NCBI GenBank assembly: GCA_002077065.1 | Contig: NAJO01000012.1 | Coordinates: 558,001 to 622,000 of the forward strand | Direction: 5' to 3' | Source of the DNA: Cryoendolithus antarcticus | Taxonomy: Eukaryota > Ascomycota > Dothideomycetes > Cladosporiales > Cladosporiaceae | Length of the DNA: 64,000 nt | Shown: in pieces, positions 54,904 through 64,000 of the stretch | Layout of the letters: every line of letters starts with the position of its first letter | How positions within the stretch are numbered: position 1 is the stretch's first letter | The notes under the pieces: generated by a model | The model's database searches: none | Told to the model about the DNA's origin: nothing | What the model saw: only the letters and a program-made list of their open reading frames with translations | Translations under genes and position numbers: made by a program

Positions 54904-57900
54904 ATGGCCGGGCGCGGCAACAAGCGTCGGCTCGAGGACTTCGACCCAAACAAGTCCGATTCCGACGACGGTGATTACGGCGCTCAGCCTTCGCCACGTC
55001 CGCAAACAAACCGCAGCACTTCGCAGAGGAAGCGCAAGAGTGACCATCGGTCGTCGAGAAAGCCTGCTGCGAAACGGCAGCGGAAGGAGACATACGGTGA
55101 CTCACAGGACGATATCGAGAGCGACAGTCAAAACGCGACGAGCAGTGGTGAAGGGAGCTTTGCTGCAGATGACGAGGAGGCACGGCCTGTTGAGCGCAAC
55201 CCGAAGACTGGCAGGGTTGTGAGAGGTGCTGCGAAGAAGGGTGTCAAATACGAAGAGACGAGCGACGAGGATGTTGTGTCCACGCGAGACAGCACGCCGG
55301 ATCGACCAGTGCTCGTGTCTTCGAGCAGTGTCCTCCGTCCTGGACCCCCGAAGAAGGCCCTGATCGTCAAGCTAAGCCTTTCAAGACAGACCCTAGCAGA
55401 GATGGAGAGTGGAGGACGACCCACGAGATCGAAGGTCGGCGGCAAGAGTATCAGCATGGCTAAGCGCCAGCCGACACCTGGCACATCGAGCGCGATGGGC
55501 ACGCGTAGGAGCAGCCGCATCTCGCATGACGAGGAGGCGCCACTCATTGCTTTGACTGACAGCGGAAGACATGCGCAAGTCACACGCGCGGGGAGCGCGA
55601 CACCTGAGTCTACTATGGCTGCAAGAAGAGCTACGAGAGGTGGCAAGGGACCGATCAAGAAGGACGTCAGTGCCATAATGGAGGAGAGTCAAGAGGATGC
55701 GCAGTCACAACTGGGTGCGGAGTTATTCTCACAGCTGCAGGAAGAGGCGAACAAGCAGAATGCGGGGATTGAGCGGACTTTACCCGGCGCGGAGAAGACA
55801 GATGCGAACGACGACATTGACGACGAGAAGATCGCTATGGAGATTGTGCAGGAGTCGCAAGAGGACGATGATGAAGACATGCCAGTGGCTCGCGGTGGAC
55901 GTTCACTACGTCAGCGTCGAAAGGAGTCCAGCCCACCTGCATCACAACAGATCACGAAGGATACTCGCCGCCGCTCACAGCGTCCCAAGAAGGCTGCTGG
56001 CGAGCCGAGCAGTGACTTCGAGCCCGACGCCGATGCCGAAGTCGCGGACGACGAGAACGTTTCTAGTGAAGACGAGATCTCGAAGCCGAGGCCGCGACCA
56101 GGCAGCAGCAACAGCGAGAGTCAAGGTGGCAGACGCTCGGGCAGGATCAGCGCTATGAATGCAAGGTCGCAAGGCTCGAAGCGAGGTCGTTCTGACGATG
56201 ACGCGGACGAAGAGCTGGATCTCGATGAAGTGGCGGACGAGGCTGCTGATCTCGAGGAAGACAAGCGGCGCAACGCGCGACCAAGAAAGCGTAGGATAGC
56301 TAATGATGAGATCTCGTTCGAGCCGAGTCTGCGCCGACGGGATAAAAGGCCGGACTACCGCGTCTGGCGTCCCGAGCTTGCGCTGAACGATGAAGAGGAT
56401 GCAGCGCCTGCTAACGCAGCCACCCCACAGCGCAACAGGCGCGGCGGAGCTGGCACATCATATCGCAGTCTCTTCTCGACCTATGGACCGTTTGGCGGCG
56501 CTGGTGGTCCACCGCCTGTCTTCGGTGGGCTCGGTGGTCAAGCCGCGGCTGGTGGAGCGGACTCGGACAGCAGTGACGATGAAGGCATGGCCAAAGGTGC
56601 CGCTGCTAACATGGGAGGCATCTCAGGCATGACTCCGATATCAGCATACCCCAAGCCTTTCGTGCCACAAGGCATCAGCAACGATCCTCTTACTGGACCG
56701 GGAGGCGGCCCAGTCAGCATGGGTAAGGTCAAGGATAAGAAAGCACTCGCTGATGTCGACCCACTCGGCATCGATCCAAATGTAAGCTTCGACGCTGTTG
56801 GTGGACTGGATGATCATGTCGACCGCCTCAAGGAGATGGTCGCACTTCCACTACTCTATCCGGAGGTCTTCCAGCGCTTCCACGTCACGCCACCACGCGG
56901 TGTGCTCTTCCATGGTCCGCCAGGAACGGGTAAAACATTACTCGCTCGTGCACTCGCTAACAGTGTGAGCGCCAATGGCCAGAAGGTGACGTTCTACATG
57001 CGCAAAGGCGCTGATGTGCTCAGTAAATGGGTCGGTGAGGCTGAGAAGCAGCTTCGTCTACTGTTCGAGGAGGCTCGCAAGAACCAGCCTAGCATTATCT
57101 TCTTTGATGAGATTGATGGCTTGGCACCAGTGCGCTCGAGCAAGCAGGAGCAGATCCACTCGACCATCGTGGCTACTCTACTTGCGCTCATGGACGGCAT
57201 GGACGGCAGAGGTCAGGTGATCGTCATCGGCGCCACTAACAGACCTGATTCTGTTGACCCTGCGCTACGTCGCCCCGGGCGCTTCGATCGCGAGTTCTAT
57301 TTCCCTCTTCCCTCACAGCCAGCCCGCCGTGCCATCATCGACATCCACACGAAAGGCTGGGAGCCACCTCTCAAGCCAGAGTTCAAGGACTCGCTCGCGG
57401 AGATCACGAAGGGCTACGGAGGTGCTGATCTGCGCGCACTATGCACCGAAGCGACGCTGAACGCTGTGCAAGGCACTTACCCGCAGATATACAGCAGCGA
57501 CAAGAAGCTCGTTATCGACCCGAGCACCATCAAAGTCATGGCGAAGGACTTCATGCTCTCGGTCAATAAGATGGTGCCTTCTTCCGAGCGCTCGGCAGCT
57601 TCTGGCGCTGTCCCACTGAAGAAGGACATACAGCCACTGCTGAACACCACGCTGGAGAAGCTGACGAAGATTGTCGATACTGCGATACCAAGGAAGAGGA
57701 AGGCTACTGCGCTTGAAGAGGCTTTGTACGACGATCGCGAGGATGAGTATGGGTTTGATAAAGAGATGATGCAGCGGCAGTTCGAGGGTGCGAGAGTGTT
57801 CAGGCCGAGGCTGCTTATCAAGGGATATCATGGTATGGGACAGAGGGAGCTGGCCGGAGCGCTGCTGAGTAAGGTTGAAGGGCTGCATGTGCAGAACATG

Positions 57901-59932
57901 GGTTTGAGCACTTTGATGTCGGATTCTTCGAGGGTGAGTCAAACGCTCTAAATTGGTGTGACAAGAGCGAAACTGACAAGCCATACAGTCCCCCGAAGCT
58001 GCCGTCATCCAGCTCTTTGAGGAGGTCAAGCGCCACAAGCCCAGCGTGATCTACATTCCCGATGTCGACATCTGGTACGACACGCTTGGCGACCACGTCA
58101 AGCGCACGTTTGTGGGCCTCTTGAACGGTATCGCTCCCACCGAACCGGTCCTCTTGCTAGGTTACATGAGCCTCCGCGAGCAGAATGCGCAGCCAGATCC
58201 AGCCATGGTTCGCGACCTCTTCGGCTACTCGCCCAAGAACCAGTATGCGCTTCTCGAGCCGGGTAATCTGGAGCGCACGGAATTCTTCAAGCAGGTCATC
58301 GACATGGTGCGGCGCTCGCCCATGCAATTGCCGGCAGGCGAGAGCAGGAAGAAGAGGAAGCTTGATGTGCTACCTGTCGCTCAGATGGCTGCACCGGCCG
58401 GGCCTTCCAAGGCTGATGTCAAAGCGCAGAAGAAGAAGGATCGCCAAACGCTCAATGCGCTGAAATTGCTCATACAGCCGGTTATGGATCAGATCCGCAT
58501 GAAGCAGAAGAAGTTCCGGACAGGAGTTGTTGATGACTCCCATATCATCTACCTGTATGACGAGGACGACCCGATGGTACTCACGACTGACCTGAACGAG
58601 GAGCAGCATGCTCAGCAGGCCATGGACCGGCCCTTTGAAAAGTCGCTAGACGAGAAGGGCGTGCAGGGTCTGCGGGAGACGCAGACGGGCAAGTTCTACT
58701 ACAACCTCAACACCGTTGTAATCGAGCAGAGACTCAGCAATGGCTACTACAAGCGTCCGCGGGACTACCTGGGCGACATCAAACGCCTGGCTAAGGATGC
58801 GAAAACCATTGGCGATGCTGATCGCACACTGAGAGCCAATGAGCTACTTGCCAACGTGGAGGTGGACATGGCAAGTATCGAGCAGCAGTACCCTGCACTT
58901 ATCGAGGCTTGCAATGCAGTCTACGAGCGAGAGCAAGAGCGGGCGCGTGAGCAGGCACGCAAGAACTTCGAAGCGGCGCAGGGTGGCGCCGAGGTTCCCA
59001 GGATCATCCCGAATGTGCCTCCAGAGGGCGCCTCGAAGACTACGACCGAGACTTCTGGACCTGTTATGCTGGGACAAGAGATCCCAGGTCCGAGGCAGCT
59101 CTTCCCTGTAACGCCTAGCAGGCTGTCGGGACCGAGCCCAGTAAGCAATGCCTGGAGCACGACGAATGGACATTCGCATGCTACCAACGGATCGACTGTA
59201 CCAAGTCGCATGCCACCGCATGAGGACAGTGAGATGCTCGACCAAGGCAGCCCAGCTTCCTACCTCCCGCCGCAGCATCGCTACCCGGATCCGAACAATC
59301 CAGCTAGCCAGAATCTATCGCAGCAGCCTCAGCTGTCGCAGAAGTCAGCGCGAACACACCTTGCGCAGAACTCGCAGCCTTCGCAGTATGCTAATAGTGC
59401 GTCGACCACGACGTCTGGACAGAAGACCAGCGACCGCAGCAATAGGTCTAGTGGACCGTACTCGGTCAACACGCAGCTTTCGAACGGTGCGCCGAGAAGT
59501 GCAGATCATCCAGACTACTCAACGTTGGCTCCAGCCAGTGGAGGGAGCCAACTGCCAGACACGCAAGAAGAGCACTTCTCTGGATCCCAATTAAGCCAGG
59601 CGTCCCAAGAAATGCCTCCACCTGCCACCGCTCCACCCAAGGCATCAGCTATTCACGGCTTTCTCAACGAGCAGCCGGCGCCTCCACAACCGCAGCTGAT
59701 CCTTGACGAGCCTACGTTGGCTAATCTGCACGCCGAGTTGGTGAAGCGCAGTTCAGGGTTGAGTGTAGAGCAGTTGGAGCAAGTCTATGCGTGCTTGATG
59801 GGTGTGCTGTGGCGGACTAGAGGGGAGTGGAACCGTGATCGTGTGTGCAGGGAGGTCACGGAGGGGTTCAACGGGATTGTGGCGGAGATTATGGCGTGTC
59901 AGAGGGTCGGAGGCGCGAGCCAGGATGACTAG
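54904..59932 (+). CDS. AAA-ATPase with bromodomain, ATAD2/Yta7/Abo1 type
   Basis: Exons 54904-57933 and 57989-59932 over a 55-base intron give 1,657 aa. Yta7/Abo1 is a nuclear histone H3-H4 chaperone that disassembles or loads nucleosomes. The first 600 residues are disordered and charged with many acidic runs and KRK motifs. AAA1 holds GPPGTGKT (about 671-678), IIFFDEIDG (about 731-739), the sensor NRPDSVDPALRRPGRFDREF and its arginine finger, so it looks active. AAA2 is degenerate (KGYHGMGQRELAGALL; Walker B-like VIYIPDVDIW), as in the family. A bromodomain follows at about 1160-1300 with RPFEKSLDEKG and a diverged acetyl-lysine pocket. The tail after 1330 is Ser/Gln/Pro-rich, much longer than in yeast. 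Confidence 0.94.
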
Positions 59933-61215
59933 GAGGGTCCTGAGTTGAGAGCTGAGAGCCTGGAACTGCATGGGAAGAGTGAGGGGAGAGCGGCGGACGA
60001 AGGAGTATGGATCACTGGGCTACAAGTAAGAGCAAGCTGAGGCACGATGGGAGGGCAAGAGGCAGGTCGAGCTCCGTCCGCGAGGACGTTGTAGCTCGCC
60101 TGCCTTGCCACTTATCCTCCGCTCAGAACGCTTCGACAGCCGGCACCACAAGCTCAGCGACGACAGCTCGGTCAGCTGAAGCGCCGTCGCCCGCCTTCGG
60201 CTCAGCAGAAGCAGGATGGCAAGTTGCCAGCTGCTCCCAGCGAGACTCGCCCGCCCGCGGTCCAGCAAGCGAGCATGGCTAGTTGCCAGCTACCCTGAGC
60301 ATCAGTCACTCGCCACGCAGGCAGGACTTTCCCGATCAATCTGCACGACCTCTGCCAGACACCGTGGTCGGCTCTCGCCCGATTGAAGAAAGATGGAGGA
60401 GACCCTACGAATTGATGAAAGACGACGGGGCTTCAGCAGCGAGAAGGCTGACTAGAGACGCTTCGTCAGCAGGACTGAGCAGGATAAGAGTGTAGCATAG
60501 TGTACTACCATTGTACAAACATCGGGCCACACTATTCTTCACGTGATGACCTGGTATCCTTGGCTGTCCTTGGCGGACATGACATGTTCGACTGGCCTAT
60601 GCCGTTTAATTGTCACTGAAATGTAACAGCAAACTTCGACCATAAGGTTGAGAGACCGCAACTTCTACGTGTATACCCCATTGCGAGCCCCATCGCCATA
60701 TTCATTCCCTCCCTATCTTCTGGTCCGCGATCTCCTTGCCAAGGATCGCGGGGCGAGTGAGTCTTGGAAGCGACAGCTGGGCTGGGCCGCGTTGTTCTTA
60801 CTCACACTAAACGACCGTACATCGCCGTTAACACAACCGCTAACCCCGATCTCGCAACACGTAATCAGCGCTCGTCTGGCTTCATTCGCATCATTCATAC
60901 CTCCCGACGCACGCTGGCACGTTATCAGGACGCCCGCCATTCGCATCACCGTCACCCAGCCGGAATCAGCTCACATGCCGCCTCGCTGAGGAGCATCGAC
61001 CTGCAACATCAGCTGGCCAGACTGAACCGGCTGTTCCATCCTCCTTGACACGACTCAAGTACCCTAAACCACAACTCATTACTACAGTACTGCAGCTTCC
61101 CCGATCAGCACAGCCACCACAGCGAAGCTTATCTCTACGCCAGCAACAAAGTCGCGCAATCTAGCCACGCGCAGAGCTATCCGAACAACACCCCTCCCGC
61201 AGCTCAGCCGTAGCA
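59933..61215. other. Intergenic, phosphatase promoter region
   Basis: About 1.3 kb between two plus-strand genes with no coding signal. The last 200 bases before the ATG are C/A-rich with GCAGC/CAGC words. Frames around 60648-61048 show no motifs. Confidence 0.5.
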
Positions 61216-62986
61216 ATGGGCAACGAGTCTAGCAAAGAGAGCAAAGACAAGAAGTCCACCGGCAGCCAAACACCGACCGGCCCATCCTCCTCGGCAGGGC
61301 CAAGCCTAGACAGCTATCCTTCATTCAGCAAGTCCGACACGCGAGAGAGCATGCGCTCCTTCCGCCAAACTCTGAAGACGAAGATCCCCGGCAGCAAGAG
61401 TGCCGAGAGCCCGCGAGGCAGCAGCTCGGGGCTGAGTTTGGACACTTCCGGCGATGGAGATAAGAGCGATGCGCTGAGCGTGAGAAGCGCGACGAGCGGA
61501 AGGTCAGGCAGCAGGCCTAGCAGAGGTGTCATCGAAGGTGCGGCTGGAAGTCGGCGAGGCAGTCTGAGAGGCGCGGCACTGGACGAAGCCACACAACAGC
61601 AGCCTCCGCCTAGCCCGACCATGTCTCCCAGCGTGAGCAAAGGCGGACACGGCGATATCACAGAAGCGCAGAGAAGTGGTGAGGTGGATGCTGTTAGCGA
61701 CGCGCCGCCTGCCGGAGGCTTTGCGCATGGCATGCACCACACTGCTAATCGAGAGCCTGGGCCAAGCATCCTCGTCAGAAGAGACCCAAACGCGCCGAAG
61801 ACGGCGTCATCGCCGCAAGCGGCACCTCAAGGCGCAGCAGCTGTGTTGGCGTTATCGGACCAGCTCGACAAGAGCACCATCACACCTACAAGCTCGACCC
61901 CAACCGCATCCTCATCCAGCAACATGGACATCGGCGCCCTGACGCCCAGCGATCTGGATGATATGATCAAGCGGCTCGTGGACGCTGGCTACGCCGGCAA
62001 AGTCACCAAAACAGTCTGCCTCAAAAACGCCGAAATCACAGCAATCTGCACTGCAGCCCGCGAAGTCTTCCTCTCGCAACCTGCCCTGATTGAGCTCTCG
62101 CCTCCAGTCAAGATTGTCGGTGACGTACATGGCCAGTACACAGATCTCATCCGCATGTTCGAAATGTGCGGTTTCCCGCCAAACAGCAACTTTCTCTTTT
62201 TGGGAGACTACGTAGACCGCGGGAAGCAGTCACTGGAGACTATACTGCTATTGCTATGCTACAAGCTGCGCTACCCCGAGAACTTCTTCCTCCTGCGCGG
62301 GAACCACGAGTGCGCGAATGTCACAAGAGTGTACGGTTTCTACGATGAGTGCAAGCGTCGCTGCAACGTGAAGATCTGGAAGACGTTTGTGGATACTTTC
62401 AACACGCTGCCTATAGCTGCGATTGTGGCTGGCAAGATTTTCTGCGTGCATGGTGGCTTGTCTCCTAGTTTGGGACATATGGACGATATTCGCAATATCG
62501 CCCGCCCGACGGACGTTCCCGATTACGGGCTACTGAACGATCTGCTATGGTCTGATCCGGCAGACATGGAAGCCGACTGGGAAGCCAACGAACGGGGCGT
62601 GAGCTATTGCTTCGGGAAGAAAGTCATCATGGAGTTTCTTGCCAAACACGACTTCGATCTGGTGTGCAGAGCGCATATGGTGGTCGAGGATGGGTATGAG
62701 TTCTTCCAAGAGCGGATCCTGGTCACGGTGTTCAGTGCGCCGAATTACTGCGGGGAGTTTGATAATTGGGGCGCGGTTATGAGTGTGAGTGGGGAGTTGC
62801 TTTGCAGTTTCGAGTTGTTGAAGCCGCTTGATAGCAGTGCGTTGAAGAGTCATATTAAGAAGGGGAGGAGTAAGAGGAGTGCTATGATGGTGAATAGTCC
62901 GGTAAGTCAATCGAGATGCTTGGGAGTGAGTGCGCGATGCTGACGATGAGACATAGCCTGCCAGCCAGTTCCCGCAGTCTTATTAG
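61216..62986 (+). CDS. ppz1: PPZ-type Ser/Thr phosphatase
   Basis: Exons 61216-62901 and 62957-62986 over a 55-base intron give 571 aa; the last exon adds only [12 protein letters not shown] phosphatases control ion homeostasis and cell-wall signalling in fungi and have no animal counterpart. [14 protein letters not shown] is an N-myristoylation signal with a basic, Ser-rich patch. A disordered Ser-rich region runs to about residue 240 with [14 protein letters not shown], a block conserved in PPZ. The catalytic domain is PP1-like: GDVHGQ (302-307), GDYVDRG (330-336), RGNHE (361-365), then [13 protein letters not shown] [22 protein letters not shown] (family [13 protein letters not shown] with M for Q) and [11 protein letters not shown]. 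Metal and active-site residues are present. It would lie at the plasma membrane via the myristate, by inference. Confidence 0.92.
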
Positions 62987-64000
62987 GAGCCTCATGATGA
63001 GAATCGGCCACCCGGTCAGCCATACTTGCTAGATCTTGCTGGACAACCGCCTACGCTCCCGACCAATTTATGCCATACGAGCAGCACGTCATGTCCGTCA
63101 GCGCAAGAGCCAGCCGACATGATTATCGCGGATGTGCATTACGGAGACAGCTTGGCTTCATCAATCTCGACTCGGCAGGCCAGGTCCAGGGCTGCAGACC
63201 CTCCCGTCCCGGCAAGGAGCAGTCAGAATCATTATCGATCGTCGCGTGTGGGCAAACTCACACTTCGCAGGATGAGGAAGCAGAATGGGTTCAAACGTCT
63301 TCCTAGCCCAGTGGGGCTGCACCATCCTCAAGCGGTTATATATAGGCACGAGGTCCCGCGTAGCACAATGGCGGACCCTTTTGCAGATCCGTTGGCGAAT
63401 TCATTTGCGGACCCGCTTGCGCCTGAAGCGAGAAGGAGAGATTCTCATGATTGTAATTTGGAGCATTAGGAGGCGCGAGGCGGGCGCTAAACTCCTCAAC
63501 TTTGGGTCGGCCGGTTACTGGAGTGCAGTGGCTTCACATCCGTCTCCAGCAGCCCATGACTGTCGCTCGTGGACCACGGCGATTCCAGTCTTGAAGATGG
63601 ATACTCTCTGGCTGCCTCAGAAGCAGCGTCGTCCTTGAGTCCTTGTTGCACAGCGGAGGCAGCGGAAGACAGTCGCTGAATCATGATCACACACTGCGAT
63701 TCACTTGGAAGTTTAGGCATCTCCAGTGGGGCAGATTCCACGTTGCTCGCCTTCCTCAGGGCAACACAGGCGACTTGTCGCGGGTGCACAGCATCGCGTG
63801 GCAAAAGTATGAGTGTACGAAGATGGTTGAGGTGCACTAAGCACGGTGGGAAATAGAGGACTGTCATGAATAGTACATTTCTTCCAGCCGAACGGCCACC
63901 TTCCCTCGTTTGACAGGATACCCGCCGACTGCGCCGCCCGACGAATCGCGAGTTACCCATGCAATCACGCGTCAGGGCTGCGCCCAGACAAGCCTACTGC
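62987..64000. other. Window end, no gene confidently called
   Basis: A plus-strand frame 63026-63469 includes a TATA-like TTATATATAGG (near 63340) and an ATG at 63369 (MADPFADPLANSFADPLAPE) that ends after 33 codons. A minus-strand frame 63496-63960 starts with ATG (154 codons) but has no recognisable feature. The real gene, if any, may extend past the window. Confidence 0.4.

Noticed and set aside
54620..55222. 200-codon plus-strand frame overlapping the start of the YTA7-like gene
   Set aside because: Extremely Arg/Thr/His-rich, out of frame with the ATPase N-terminus; a composition artefact.
63496..63960. 154-codon minus-strand frame at the window end
   Set aside because: Has an ATG but no recognisable domain; could belong to a gene outside the window, so not called.

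Overview
The window looks like a chromosomal segment of a filamentous ascomycete, probably a Dothideomycete. That placement is inference. The supporting features are short introns of about 45-80 bases with GTNNGT donors and CTNAC-like branch sites, the fungal alpha-aminoadipate lysine enzyme homoisocitrate dehydrogenase, a Dsc3-type Golgi ligase subunit, a Clr5-domain protein, a cluster of 2EXR/F-box-like genes, an ABO1/YTA7 bromodomain ATPase and a PPZ phosphatase. No operons, rRNA genes, CRISPR arrays or intact mobile elements were seen.

Layout. 0-1 kb: a broken RBR-type E3 ubiquitin ligase. 1.4-16 kb: mostly single-copy genes, namely a disordered protein, a Y-family DNA polymerase (iota type), pyruvate dehydrogenase kinase (four exons), an epoxide hydrolase with a GC-AG intron, an RCC1-like protein, Dsc3, a Dabb-domain protein, the Fe-S assembly factor Isa1 and the RuvB-like helicase Rvb1. 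16.3-23.3 kb: six diverged paralogues of a 2EXR/F-box-like family, all on the minus strand. Two are open and four carry in-frame stops. 23.6-27 kb: homoisocitrate dehydrogenase, then a broken secreted MRJP/yellow-family gene. 28.5-33 kb: two small membrane proteins and a secreted glutaminyl cyclase. 33.6-38.4 kb: two disordered proteins, one with a myristoylation signal and an RGG tail. 39.9-46 kb: a hypothetical protein, a Yap180-like clathrin adaptor and mitochondrial aspartyl-tRNA synthetase. 46.5-50.7 kb: a C2H2+Clr5 gene cut by a TAA, a small hypothetical gene and the NatB catalytic subunit. 51-63 kb: the mitochondrial aspartate/glutamate carrier, the YTA7-like ATPase and a PPZ-type phosphatase.

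Several genes serve mitochondria (PDK, Isa1, AspRS, the aspartate/glutamate carrier, one predicted inner-membrane protein), but nothing suggests they are linked as a unit. The most unusual feature is the number of accessory genes that keep a long, family-like reading frame yet contain one or two stop codons, while every housekeeping gene is intact. Paralogue comparison favours ordinary decay, perhaps by C-to-T (RIP-like) mutation, over recoding. The 2EXR cluster, with a shared upstream element in two copies, is the best candidate for a lineage-specific system.
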